Source: Isotricha intestinalis
Lineage: Eukaryota; Ciliophora; Litostomatea; Vestibuliferida; Isotrichidae
Length of the DNA: 36,252 bases
Direction: 5' to 3'
Assembly (NCBI GenBank): GCA_023807065.1
Contig: JAJJLU010000501.1
Span: forward strand, 1 to 36,252
The first letter of the stretch is position 1; each line of letters starts with the position of its first letter. A program made the translations under genes and the position numbers. The notes beneath the pieces were generated by a model. That model had not been told where the DNA came from. It worked only from the letters and a program-made list of their open reading frames with translations, and did no database searches. Of the stretch, positions 19,601 to 28,701 are shown piece after piece.

Positions 19601-20435
19601 TTATATTTTATTATGTGGTTATCCTCCTTTTAATGGAAATACTAATTTAGATATTTATCATAATATTAGAACTAAAAATCCTTCTTTTGGAGGAGATGAA
19701 TGGGAAGATATATCTAAAGATGCTATTGATTTAATTAAAAATATGTTAAACAAAAATCCAAGTAAAAGATTTTCTGCAGAAATGTGTTTAAATCATAAAT
19801 GGTTTAAATTATTAGAAGATGCTGAGAAAAATAAAAGTAAAAACTTTAAAAATATACAAAAAAATGCTATTACTCATATGGCACAATTTGTTCAAGAAAA
19901 TAGATTTAAAAAAGCTGTTTTACAATTTATTTCAAGTCAATTTGATATTCAAAAAGAAGAAAGTGATTTAAGAGAAATATTTAAAAGTTTAGATACTTCT
20001 GGAAAAGGTCAATTAACAAGAGGAGTTTTTACAGATAAATTAATTGAATTATATGGTGAAAATGATGGAAAAGAATATGCTGATCAAATATTTTCTAATT
20101 TAGATTTAGATGGCTCTGGTCAAATTTCTTATGATGAATTTTTAAGTGCTATGATTTCTAGTAAAAAAATTGTCACTGATGAAAGATTAGAAAAAGCTTT
20201 TAAAATATTTGATAAAGATAATTCTGGGAAATTAAGTGTTCATGAAATTATAAATATATTTGGAGGAGATGAAGAATCTTGGAAAAAAGTTATTGAACAA
20301 ATTGATTTAAATAAAGATGGTGAAGTTGATTTTAATGAATTTAAAATTATGATGACTTCAATTGATAAAAGTGTTGGAATTAGAAATAATGTTAAAAGTA
20401 AAAGAACAGTTACTAAACCTGAAGGAGATTATTAA
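16662..20435 (+). CDS. Fusion of a CK1-type kinase and a calcium-dependent protein kinase (CDPK)
   Basis: One uninterrupted 1257-codon frame encodes two complete kinases. Residues ~69-360 are a casein kinase 1-type domain: GKGAFG (78-83), Lys100, HRDIKPEN (206-213), DFG (229-231), then LTGTARYVSINTH, the CK1 signature in place of APE. A ~430-residue Lys/Asn/Ser/Glu-rich linker follows. Residues ~795-1060 are a CaMK/CDPK-type domain: GHGSYG (803-808), Lys825, HRDLKPEN (910-917), DFG (935-937), GTSYYIAPEV. A CDPK junction region and four EF-hand loops come next, starting at 1111, 1148, 1184 and 1215. Loops 2-4 have canonical Asp and Glu ligands; loop 1 (DTSGKGQLTRGV) lacks the final Glu. Both kinases keep all catalytic residues. 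Ca2+ should activate the C-terminal kinase; whether it controls the CK1 half is unknown. No myristoylation Gly2 (MTTP). Ends in TAA. Confidence 0.93.
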   Translation: MTTPINTNDIGNEKENKNELSQIAEESNPKKVKNKHKKSSSQSSSSNSENSKDKEEKKNQLIMKDLIAENFVMLTLIGKGAFGQIYLSYDMRDNIEVSIKKEIKKSQKTPQLKTEAKIYQTLLNISSQDLSGSKALAQDEVQGVPHFYGMGELVDCYYLIIEFLGPNLIELFNFCGCHKFTISTVCLIALQMLNRIENLHKHHYIHRDIKPENYLIGTKDKSNVIFLIDFGLSKRYKNPKNHQHIPYREGRSLTGTARYVSINTHLGIEQSRRDDLESIGYVLIFFLKGSLPWQGLKNGGDKYQRIMEKKLQIPTEILCYGLPEEIIYYLNYTKSLRFEDRPDYDYLRGLFIKLLGNCNTQYGLTKSMLKFDWCFDDPTTSIWQIFNKKAKGNNQSNINRDSFSKESPILESKKNFEKLSNINEVKETFAKSNENNPDAIPDDNEENLSSSESEKSLKFNDKNDKSESMSSVAESLEKKSSKNNNSNDNNNNNDKNDNNNSEESEETIKEDFNREKLNLDEINHIEESNNQIKNIFLIDHKEEDIDKYINKLLQSKGINRKKITEEKKSEKSYEKHSSLSKSKKTEEKELAPVIGTGKINLKDSLDIPNPDGKDRRKSLLRQSPEEIEEKLKDINNLLGVEKDATIIKNTYRNSKIISLEELQKVQEVNNNENNEKDEKNNKSNLNDKKKKKINRGSVSFKLENTTKNEEEENKENLDKKKKKILSENDLRTEDLKKKKSFEAQIKNSNTSHEILKKSSKLSTVSNLTNNNLEDPDINVSKEHLVKISKEPLSKYYLIIGDLGHGSYGQVKKVRHKQLNEIRALKITSKKTATSKIEINILRKISHPNITNIFEIYEDSRKYYIMMEFLEGGELFEAITSAGSFNELSAAKIMRQLLNAINYLHSSHIVHRDLKPENIMLTGEPKDGNYQIKLIDFGAATIFTPGKKISKFIGTSYYIAPEVLKENYDEKCDVWSCGVIFYILLCGYPPFNGNTNLDIYHNIRTKNPSFGGDEWEDISKDAIDLIKNMLNKNPSKRFSAEMCLNHKWFKLLEDAEKNKSKNFKNIQKNAITHMAQFVQENRFKKAVLQFISSQFDIQKEESDLREIFKSLDTSGKGQLTRGVFTDKLIELYGENDGKEYADQIFSNLDLDGSGQISYDEFLSAMISSKKIVTDERLEKAFKIFDKDNSGKLSVHEIINIFGGDEESWKKVIEQIDLNKDGEVDFNEFKIMMTSIDKSVGIRNNVKSKRTVTKPEGDY

Positions 20436-20775
20436 GATTTTTTATAACCATATTATAATGATTTTTTTATTCATGAGTTGTGATTAGCTTAAATTATAAA
20501 TAAATAAGCCTTAAATTTATTATACTTTTTAAAATGATATAATAAATGTTTATAAATTTAATATTGTTTATGTTAATCAAATTATTTAAACTTATTTTTA
20601 AGAATAATACTCAAATAAATATGATAAGTTTAATATAATTAATAAATGTACAATATAGGATATAAATCAATCACTGAAAAATATCCTTTTCATTGTTTTT
20701 TATTTATAACATTAATATTGTCTTGTTATCAATTCTTACCTAATTACAAAATAACAAGTATTAACTTTTAGTTAC
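20436..20775. other. Convergent 3' gap, nothing recognised
   Basis: 340 bp between the 3' ends of the CK1-CDPK and Pumilio genes; A/T-rich. If the Pumilio TGA were read through, its frame would extend into this gap for five codons to a TAA at 20761-20763. No RNA gene or repeat seen. Confidence 0.55.
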
Positions 20776-22488
20776 TCAATTAATAATAATATTTTCTAAG
20801 AAAAAATCAGGAAGATTATTATTATAATATTTGTTAATAATTTCAAATATTTCATTTTGATTTTTTCTAGGTAATTTCATTAAAATTTTTTTTATAATAT
20901 CTCTCCCATTTTCACTTTTCATAATTTGATTTAGATTTTCAGAATAAAATAAAATTTTTGCTCCATATTTTAATGTTTTAATATCACTACATAAAACACA
21001 TTTTAAAACAACAAGTGAACTAACTTTTAAAACAGAATATTTTGAAATATTTTCAAAAATTTTTAAAATCACATTTTTACAAGTCTCAAAATCCCATTTT
21101 TCCATCATTTGTAATAATAAAGTATGTCCAATTTGATTGTTTATAATATTAGGTAAATTTTCAATTATTTTATTTACAAATTTTTTTCTTGTTTCATTTG
21201 ATTTATTAGTTAAAATTAAGTTTTTTAATAATCCAATTCCATTTGGATTATAAATTAAATGATGAAAAATTTGGAAAATTTCATCTGTTATAGAAGACAT
21301 ACCTTTTTCATTGAGTAATAATATTAATTTTTGTAAAACAAAATTAGCTTGTTTATCCATTGCTAATTCATATACTTTTCCTTCAATACACTTTTTTATT
21401 ATTTCCTGCTCTTCTGGTAAAGAAACAATTTTAATTAAACTTTGTAAAGAATAACTACCCCATTTATTTAATGAAATTTCTATAAAATGATCTTTTATTC
21501 CATTTAATATTATTAATCTTTGTTCTGCATTACATAATTCAAATAATTTTTGAGAAAATTTATTATTACTTATCATTATATCTTTTAATTTTAATTTTAT
21601 CATATTTAATAATTCTGTTATTTTTTCTGAAGGTAACTTTTTTATCAAATTTACCATTGTTTCAGTATTATTTCTTGATTTAATATAATTTCCAATTTGC
21701 TTTCCTCCTTTTAAACTTTCTAATAGTTCTTCTAAAGTATTAAAATTTTCTACATTAGAAGTATGATATCTTTTTTTCCATGTAATATTATTTCCTTCTT
21801 CATTGGTAGAATTTCCATTATAAATAGTATTTATAACATTCGAGTTAAAACTCGACTTACATAAATTATTATTATATAAACAATTAGAGATGCCATAAAT
21901 ATTTATAGGTTCTATATAATTATAATTTGTGTTAAAATTGAAATTTGATATGAAGGGATAATTAAAGTTATAATTATTATATAAAGGATTTATATTATTT
22001 ATATTGAAAAAATTATTTTGAGTAATATTTAATTGATTATTTTGTTGTTGAAATTGATTATAATTATTAAAATAAAATTCATTATTTTGATTACAATTTA
22101 TATTATTTTGTAAATTATTATTTTGAATACAATTAATTTCTTGATAATTTTTATTTGTTTTTTTAAGATTTTTTGGTGATTTATTTTGAGAATTTTTTTG
22201 AGGAAAATCCATATTTTCAAGAAATAATTTATATTCAAAATTAGAATTTTGATTTTTATTTTGATTATTTATATTATTTGTTTCGAAATTGAATCTTGAT
22301 TGATTTGCACTAGGAAAATGTTTCATATTTTGAATTACTGTTTGATTATTATAATTGTTCATATCTGTATTTTCTATTTCTTCCGTTGTACTTTGAGATT
22401 TTAATTCTTCTTTCATAAAATCTAAATTGAAATCACAAAAATCTTTCATTGTGATATAATTAATATCTTTTATTTCACTTGTATTCAT
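20776..22488 (-). CDS. Pumilio-family (PUF) RNA-binding protein
   Basis: Predicted 570-aa protein. Residues 1-250 are Asn/Gln-rich and disordered, typical of PUF N-termini. Residues ~262-545 hold about eight divergent Pumilio repeats. Their RNA-facing helices can be seen at NNKFSQKLFEL (308-318), KWGSYSLQSLI (342-352), KQANFVLQKLI (379-389), NPNGIGLLKNLI (414-425), NQIGHTLLLQMM (451-462), KVSSLVVLKCVL (488-499) and SENGRDIIKKIL (525-536); the first repeat, near GGKQIGNYIKSR, is weakest. PUF proteins bind 3' UTR elements and repress or stabilise mRNAs. Several RNA-contact triplets are unusual, so the target motif cannot be read off. The gene stops at TGA (20776-20778), one of only two here that do; a TAA follows five codons later. 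Confidence 0.88.
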   Translation of the reverse strand: MNTSEIKDINYITMKDFCDFNLDFMKEELKSQSTTEEIENTDMNNYNNQTVIQNMKHFPSANQSRFNFETNNINNQNKNQNSNFEYKLFLENMDFPQKNSQNKSPKNLKKTNKNYQEINCIQNNNLQNNINCNQNNEFYFNNYNQFQQQNNQLNITQNNFFNINNINPLYNNYNFNYPFISNFNFNTNYNYIEPINIYGISNCLYNNNLCKSSFNSNVINTIYNGNSTNEEGNNITWKKRYHTSNVENFNTLEELLESLKGGKQIGNYIKSRNNTETMVNLIKKLPSEKITELLNMIKLKLKDIMISNNKFSQKLFELCNAEQRLIILNGIKDHFIEISLNKWGSYSLQSLIKIVSLPEEQEIIKKCIEGKVYELAMDKQANFVLQKLILLLNEKGMSSITDEIFQIFHHLIYNPNGIGLLKNLILTNKSNETRKKFVNKIIENLPNIINNQIGHTLLLQMMEKWDFETCKNVILKIFENISKYSVLKVSSLVVLKCVLCSDIKTLKYGAKILFYSENLNQIMKSENGRDIIKKILMKLPRKNQNEIFEIINKYYNNNLPDFFLENIIIN

Positions 22489-22704
22489 TTTATTTTTTTA
22501 TTTTTTCATGATTGTTAAAAATCAAAAAAATAATAATATTTTTTCTAAGATATTTTTAATTCCAAAGAATAAAAAAAAAATTTAAAAAATAATAAATATA
22601 ATTAAAAAATTTTCATATTAAAAAAAAATAACTAAAAGAAAAAAAAACTAAATGAAACACATATTAATTATTTATAATATTAAATTATATATAAATAATC
22701 AAAA
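22489..22704. promoter_or_regulatory. Short bidirectional promoter region, PUF and HEAT genes
   Basis: 216 bp between two divergent start codons, A-runs throughout. The two genes probably share this region for transcription start. No named motif is visible. Confidence 0.5.
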
Positions 22705-25700
22705 ATGTACCAAATGAAAGAAAAAAGTGTTTCAACATCAAGTTTAGGAGGAAGTAGACCAAGTCCAGGATTAACATTAGAAAGTTTATCTTTTAAAAAT
22801 TTTCCAAAACAAATTCAAAATTCAAAAAAACAAATGAAAGCTCCTGTAAAAGAATTTAAAAGTCAAACTTATAAAGACAAAAGTAATGCAGGGAATTTAT
22901 ATAAATATTCAAGAGGAATTAAGGATGAAGAATTACAAAGAAATTTAGCGAATTATGAATTATTTTTTGAGAAAAATCCAAAGAATAAAGATAAAAATAT
23001 TCTCAAAGCTTTTAATACAAATAACAAAAGTGATATTTATGTACAAAATAATTATAAAGATTCAAATGCTGAAATTCTTTCAAAAATTTTAGATTCAAAT
23101 GAAGAATTTTCTCCTAATTCACCATCAAATTTAAAAATATATCAAAATGAAATAAACCAAATTCAAAATAATCAAAATAACCAAAAGGAATTAAATACAG
23201 AATCAGAAAATCAAAAAAATTATTTAAATACATCTCAAAAAGAAATAAATAATGAAACATATTTATCAGCATTAAATGAAACATTAACTTTATTAGATCC
23301 AGTTTTTGAAGGATTATCATTAAATGAAAAAATTGAAAAATTAATTCAATTAACAACAGATGAAAGAAGATCAGCTCGTTTAGGAGCAGTAGTTGCATTA
23401 TATTTAATATGTAAAAAATATTCAAATGAAATTGACGAAGAACATAAAGGAGTAATAATAGAAAATATAGTTTCATTACTTCAAACTTATGAAAAACAAG
23501 AAGAATTATTTTTAGTTGCTTGTTTAGAAATTTGTTGTTTATATGGTCCTATTGATATTCTTATTGAAAATATTGGTTTAATTTGTATGTTTATTACAGA
23601 TTTTAATTTCCCTAAATTACAAAAAGCTACTTTTAATTGTTTAATGAATATGGAATATGATGGAATAAGAACTTTAATTGAATTAGCTTCTAAAGATTAT
23701 CAAGATTATCAAAGTTTTATTTTAAATTGTTTAATTCAAACACCTCATATTCAAAAAATAATAATAATAAGAGCTTTATTAAATGAAGTTTATTCTAATT
23801 CCGCTCAAAGAAGAAATATTGCTTTAAGTGCAATTAATAGAATGCATGAATTAGTTAATGATCCTGATACATTAGAAAAAATAGATTCTTTTTTTAATGA
23901 ACCAAAAATTAAAAAAGAATTTATTGCTTCTATTTTAAGGACTGCTGGTCCTTTTGGAGAAATGATATTATTAAATGAAATTAAAACTAATAAAGATTTT
24001 GAAGTTAGAAGAGCAATTGCAAATGCTTTTTCATATAGAATACCAAAAAATCCAAAATATTTAAAAATGAAATTAGATAAAAATGATACTTATTCAAATA
24101 CTAATAATTTACCTGGTTCTTTTTGCAAATACAATGGTAAAATTGCTCCTGTAATTGAAATGAATAATAAACAAATAGAAGATTTATTAGATGAAGAAGA
24201 AGAAGATGATGAAATTAAAAATGAAAGAAATTTACAAAATTTAAATGAAGATGAATTTTTAGAAGTTAATACAAGAGATTTTTTAGCTGCTTTACAAAGA
24301 ATGTTATCAATGAATTATGAACATTCAAATCCACAATTAGTTCATAATAGAGAAAATAATTATAATACTTTAGATAATTTAAATATTCATTCAACTCAAA
24401 ATAATGAAAATAATGAAAATGAAGAAGAAGAACAACCAAATGAATTAAAAGAATATGAAACATTAAATAAATATATTTCATTTTTTGAAATTCCTCAAAA
24501 TGAGAATCCAAATACAACAAATAATGAATTATTAGATGAAAATGGAAATTATTTAGTAACAGAAGATGTAATAAAAGCATTAAGTCATTGTTTAAAAGAT
24601 TATAGTTCAAAAGTAAGAGAAAGTGCAGCAACATCATTAGGTTTAATAGGATTACCAGAAAGTTTATTATCAATAGATGGTTTAATAGATAATATTAATG
24701 ATGAAGATGTTAATGTTCGTTCTAAAATAATATATGCAATTGGAAGAATTGCTCCTGGAGCTGATTCTTCATATATACCTTTTATTATTGATTCAGTTCA
24801 AAATAATATGTGGAAAGTTAAAAAAGCTTCATTATATGCTTTAAGTCAATTTGGTGAAAGAGCTGCTAAAAATTCTCTTCCTTATTTAGTTAAATTACTT
24901 AAAGAAAGTTCAATTAATAAAAATGTAATAGCTCAAACTATAGTTAAATTAGGTTTAGAAGGAGAAGGAGTTTTATTGAAAATAATGTCGAATGAACCTG
25001 ATTCAAATTATAAATTAAAGGCTGCAATAGTTCATGCTTTAGCATATACAGATATAACATCAACAAATATAGATTTTATTGTAGAATGTATATTTAGACA
25101 AGGAAAAAATTCATTTAGTTTAGTTAGAAGAAGTTCAATATTTTCAATAAGAGTTCTTGCTGAAAAAGCAGACGAAAAAATAACATATTTAAAAAGGAAA
25201 AATATAATACCATTTTATTATGATAAATTAAAAGATAAAGACGCTAATATTCAAAGCTATGCCATTAATTGTATTAAAGCACTTGGTCCTCAAGGTGAAT
25301 TAATATTTATTGAAGGATTTACTAAAGATCCAAATCCTATTATTAGAACAAATTGTGGAATTGGATTAGCTGAAAGTGGTGTTCATACTTTAAGAACTTT
25401 ATTAATTGGATTACATGATGAAAATGAAGCTGTTAGAAATACTATTGAAAAATTAATTGTTGTTAAAATGGATATTAATAATGTTATTCAATATTTTGGA
25501 GAAAATGGACAATTACTTTCTCTTAAAATTAGTGTTAAAGATATTTTGGAAAAAAATAAAAATTTAAGTATGTTTACTGCCAATTATTTTAATCAGTTAA
25601 TTTCAGCTATTGAAAGATATGAAATGGAAAATAAAGATAATGTTAATTATGAAGAAAATAAAGTCAGTGAACAAGAAGGAGAAAATTTAGAGAATATGGA

Positions 25701-25731
25701 AAATAATAATGTTGAAAGTGAAGGAAATTAA
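22705..25731 (+). CDS. HEAT-repeat scaffold protein
   Basis: Predicted 1008-aa protein built of alpha-solenoid repeats. The first ~190 residues are disordered and Asn/Gln/Ser-rich. HEAT-like repeats occupy ~195-450 (for example RRSARLGAVVALYLI, KLQKATFNCLMNM, EVRRAIANAFSYR) and ~625-950 (SSKVRESAATSLGLIGL, VNVRSKIIYAIGRIAPG, WKVKKASLYALSQFGERA, PIIRTNCGIGLAESG). They are split by an acidic, Asn-rich segment (~490-600). The repeats carry the VR.xAxxALG pattern of the PP2A-A/HEAT class. Length and the long insert do not match the ~590-aa PP2A A subunit, so I call only a scaffold. Proteins like this serve in ciliary, phosphatase or transport complexes. Ends in TAA after an acidic tail. Confidence 0.85.
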   Translation: MYQMKEKSVSTSSLGGSRPSPGLTLESLSFKNFPKQIQNSKKQMKAPVKEFKSQTYKDKSNAGNLYKYSRGIKDEELQRNLANYELFFEKNPKNKDKNILKAFNTNNKSDIYVQNNYKDSNAEILSKILDSNEEFSPNSPSNLKIYQNEINQIQNNQNNQKELNTESENQKNYLNTSQKEINNETYLSALNETLTLLDPVFEGLSLNEKIEKLIQLTTDERRSARLGAVVALYLICKKYSNEIDEEHKGVIIENIVSLLQTYEKQEELFLVACLEICCLYGPIDILIENIGLICMFITDFNFPKLQKATFNCLMNMEYDGIRTLIELASKDYQDYQSFILNCLIQTPHIQKIIIIRALLNEVYSNSAQRRNIALSAINRMHELVNDPDTLEKIDSFFNEPKIKKEFIASILRTAGPFGEMILLNEIKTNKDFEVRRAIANAFSYRIPKNPKYLKMKLDKNDTYSNTNNLPGSFCKYNGKIAPVIEMNNKQIEDLLDEEEEDDEIKNERNLQNLNEDEFLEVNTRDFLAALQRMLSMNYEHSNPQLVHNRENNYNTLDNLNIHSTQNNENNENEEEEQPNELKEYETLNKYISFFEIPQNENPNTTNNELLDENGNYLVTEDVIKALSHCLKDYSSKVRESAATSLGLIGLPESLLSIDGLIDNINDEDVNVRSKIIYAIGRIAPGADSSYIPFIIDSVQNNMWKVKKASLYALSQFGERAAKNSLPYLVKLLKESSINKNVIAQTIVKLGLEGEGVLLKIMSNEPDSNYKLKAAIVHALAYTDITSTNIDFIVECIFRQGKNSFSLVRRSSIFSIRVLAEKADEKITYLKRKNIIPFYYDKLKDKDANIQSYAINCIKALGPQGELIFIEGFTKDPNPIIRTNCGIGLAESGVHTLRTLLIGLHDENEAVRNTIEKLIVVKMDINNVIQYFGENGQLLSLKISVKDILEKNKNLSMFTANYFNQLISAIERYEMENKDNVNYEENKVSEQEGENLENMENNNVESEGN

Positions 25732-26531
25732 GGCTGAGCAAAAATTTTTAATTTAATAATTTAATTTTTGAATTTTTAATTTTTTTTTATTTGACAATAA
25801 CAAAATAAACATAAAAAAAATAATATTATTAAGCTCACAAAAAAATCAAATAAGATATAAATATATAAAAATAACTAACAAACATATACTCTTTATATTA
25901 AAATATTTAATGAATTTTATACTTCTTAAAATATTAACTTAAATTTTATATTATGAAATAAAACAAAAAATTCAAGTATATAAATATTTAAGAAGAATGA
26001 AATAGAAGAAAAAAGATTAATTAAATTAATCAAATAATAATTCATAAAAAATAAATGAAGGGAAAATATTAAATCAAAGAATAAAATAGATAACTTTGAT
26101 TTTGTTTCATTATATATTGGAAACAGTTATTTTGATATAATTAATATGAAAAAATAGTACATTTTTACTGTTATTTATATGATAAATATATAGTTAAAAT
26201 ATTTTCATGAAAGAATAATCTTATATAATAAAATTTGCTGTTTCTTATTCCCTATTAAAAGTTATTCTCATAAATTAGATGATTAGAAGTAATTTAAAAT
26301 ATATTGAACTTACTCAAAAAGTTGTTGAAATATATATTGAAAAAATAATAGGAAGAATAAAGGAAAAGAAAGGGTTCCTGATTCAAAAAAATATTTTTTC
26401 ACTAATCTATTTTTTATATTGGATGAAGTTATTATATATTTATAATAATTTAATTTTTTGGGTTTTTAATATATTATAATTATTTTAATATTTTTTTTAA
26501 AATTAAAAGTTAATTTTTTGGGAATTCTTGC
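25732..26531. other. Gap with a possible decayed coding stretch
   Basis: About 800 bp upstream of the 26532 orphan. The plus strand from ~26059 to 26479 shows a run of protein-like blocks broken by stops and a frame change, annotated separately. The first 300 bp is simple A/T sequence. Confidence 0.5.
26059..26479 (+). pseudogene. Possible gene relic, stops and frame change
   Basis: Blocks on the plus strand read DNFDFVSLYIGNSYFDIIN (to a TAG near 26155), then LKYFHERIILYNKICC and FPIKSYSHKLDD (26194-26286, TAG). After a shift comes NLKYIELTQKVVEIYIEKI in the 26279 ORF, which ends in a hydrophobic stretch. Residues such as His, Cys, Arg and Pro make these look protein-derived. No family is recognised; chance cannot be ruled out. 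Confidence 0.25.
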
Positions 26532-27929
26532 TTGATGGATGAAATAAAAGATTTTAAAATTTCTCAAGGAAAAAATAATTGTTTTGAATATGGAGCACTT
26601 TTTAAATATGATAAATTATATGATAGTTTAAATAATTTAAAAATAAGAAAAACATCTAGCAATGAAAAAAGGAAATGTGATAATAAAAATAATTTTGAAA
26701 AAAATAATATTAAATCAAGAAATATTCAATTAAATAATCAAATACAATTAAATGATGAAGATAAAAGAAATAAAGGATATAAAACTTTAAATTTAAATAA
26801 AACTGAAAATTTAAAAGATAATATTAATAATCATTGTGTTGTTAAAAAACTTAAAAATAATTTTCGTTTGAAAAATAATAATATAGAAAACGAAAAATCA
26901 TTAAGTCATCCAAAAAAAATAAATTTTTTTCAAATATCAAAAAATAATATTACAGAAAATAGTAATTTTAAAAAAACTCATTCAATTAAAAAAAAAATTA
27001 ATTCTTCTTCAAGAAATAAAATTAGGAAAATTCAAATAAATAATTTAATTAATAATAATAATATTCATGATACTTCAGAAATCATTAAAAAAATAAATTT
27101 AAATCCAATAGACTATCTTTCTTTCAGTAAAAAAATAGAAAAATTAAAAGATGAAAATAATTCAAATAGTAAAACAAAAACAAAAGTTAAATTAAGACCA
27201 AAATCAACTCAAAAAATGGAAAGTAAAAATATAATAAAAAAAAATTTAATAAAATTATCCAAATCAAAAAATAAACAAGAATTAAATCCAAAATCAAGAA
27301 CTTTAAGTCCTAAAGAAAGAATAGTTACATTTTCAAAAAATTCTTTATCAATTCATAATAATTTACATAAATATGATACATTATCAAAAAATATTTTTAT
27401 AGAACAATGCTTAAAATATAAATTAAAATATTCTTCATTTAGTTATCTGAATACTTCAACAAATAAAACAAATGACCATAAACTTAATATTTTTAGTTCT
27501 AATGAAATGCTTTCAACAAGTGAAATTTCAAGTAAAAATCAAAATAAAAAGTTGACAAAAATTACAGAAAAACTTTTAAGTAGAAATATAAATAGTGATT
27601 TAAATATTACTTCATTTTTTAATAAAAATTATTTAATATCTTCCACTTTAAGATTTAAAACTCAAATTGAAGAGAAGAAAAAAAATAAAATGTTTTCTAA
27701 TAAAGAAAAATCTTTAATGTTCAAAAAAATTAGTAGCATAAAAAATAAGAATAATAAAAATAAAAGGGGAGCATTTAACACACATAATTCTAAAAAGAAA
27801 GAATATAAGAATAAAAAAGATACAAGTAAAGAAGAAGATTTTAGTGTAATAGAAAAATTAAAAAAAGAATATAAAGAAAAAATAGATTTAATATTAAAAA
27901 AAAAAGGGAAAAAGAAAATGAAAAAATAA
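26532..27929 (+). CDS. Lysine/asparagine/serine-rich orphan protein
   Basis: Predicted 465-aa strongly basic protein, disordered through most of its length. It opens MMDEIKDFKISQGKNNCFEYGALFKYDKL, the only part with mixed composition. Features include PKSRTLSPKERIVTF (~255-270), a Ser/Pro site, SFSYLNTSTNK, and a Lys-rich C-terminus with a predicted helical segment (VIEKLKKEYKEKIDLILKK). Polylysine ends suggest nucleic-acid or microtubule association, but no domain is identified. Ends in TAA; 86 bp from the convergent 28016 gene. Confidence 0.6.
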   Translation: MMDEIKDFKISQGKNNCFEYGALFKYDKLYDSLNNLKIRKTSSNEKRKCDNKNNFEKNNIKSRNIQLNNQIQLNDEDKRNKGYKTLNLNKTENLKDNINNHCVVKKLKNNFRLKNNNIENEKSLSHPKKINFFQISKNNITENSNFKKTHSIKKKINSSSRNKIRKIQINNLINNNNIHDTSEIIKKINLNPIDYLSFSKKIEKLKDENNSNSKTKTKVKLRPKSTQKMESKNIIKKNLIKLSKSKNKQELNPKSRTLSPKERIVTFSKNSLSIHNNLHKYDTLSKNIFIEQCLKYKLKYSSFSYLNTSTNKTNDHKLNIFSSNEMLSTSEISSKNQNKKLTKITEKLLSRNINSDLNITSFFNKNYLISSTLRFKTQIEEKKKNKMFSNKEKSLMFKKISSIKNKNNKNKRGAFNTHNSKKKEYKNKKDTSKEEDFSVIEKLKKEYKEKIDLILKKKGKKKMKK

Positions 27930-28015
27930 TTTATTATAAATTCTTTGTAATAAAATAATAAATCTTTATAACCTATATCTTTTAAATTAACTATATAATA
28001 TTAATTAGACAATAA

Positions 28016-28579
28016 TTAAAATTTCATTCTTTTTCTTCCTATGAATGAACAAGGAAATTTTTGGAAATCTTTTTCATTTAATAAAATAGGAGTTTTAAAT
28101 AAATTATTAAATTTTAAAATCTCAGAATTATTTTTTCTTTTATGAACTTTACTTTTTATTTTCATTTTCTCTTTTCTTTTTTTTAAATTTTTTAACATTT
28201 TTCTTTGTTTTCTTTCTGTTGCTGTTAAATAATCAGAAATTTTTTTATTTTTTTGTTTTAAATTTACAAATATTTTTAAATTAGATTTAAATTCTTTTTT
28301 TTTTTTTTCTTCTTTTTTTTTTTTTATTTTTTTTTTTATATTATTAATAAAATTTATTTGATTACCTATTGATTCAATATTTTCATCAAAAGAATAATGA
28401 TAATCTTTTGATTTTTCTTCTGTTGAATATATATAATATATTTGTTCCTCTTCATAATTTTTTTCAGAAAATGAATCTTGAAAAGAAACAAAAGAATTAA
28501 TTGATTCTGTATTTTCAAAATCAAACAATGATTCTTGAAAATACATACTTGATTCTTGATTTTTAAAAATAATTTCCAT
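28016..28579 (-). CDS. Small orphan with acidic head and basic tail
   Basis: Predicted 187-aa protein. The first ~75 residues are acidic and aromatic (MYFQESLFDFENTESINSF, YYIYSTEEKSKDYHYSFDENIES). The rest is strongly basic: a polylysine/glutamate stretch (~82-96), DYLTATERKQRKMLKNLKKRKEK and PCSFIGRKRMKF at the end. This charge split suggests a nuclear or nucleolar protein. No domain recognised. It lies 122 bp downstream of the 28702 gene in the same orientation. Ends in TAA. Confidence 0.55.
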   Translation of the reverse strand: MEIIFKNQESSMYFQESLFDFENTESINSFVSFQDSFSEKNYEEEQIYYIYSTEEKSKDYHYSFDENIESIGNQINFINNIKKKIKKKKEEKKKKEFKSNLKIFVNLKQKNKKISDYLTATERKQRKMLKNLKKRKEKMKIKSKVHKRKNNSEILKFNNLFKTPILLNEKDFQKFPCSFIGRKRMKF

Positions 28580-28701
28580 TCTTTTTAATATAATTGGTTT
28601 TACGTAAAATGTATTAATTTATACCTTAATTATTAATAAAATAATTTTTTGGGAATAAAAAATAAAATTTTATTTTATTATATAATTCTATTTTAATTAA
28701 A

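Noticed and set aside
24266..24673. Minus-strand 135-codon ORF
   Set aside because: Antisense to the acidic Asn-rich insert of the HEAT gene; Leu/His-rich shadow.
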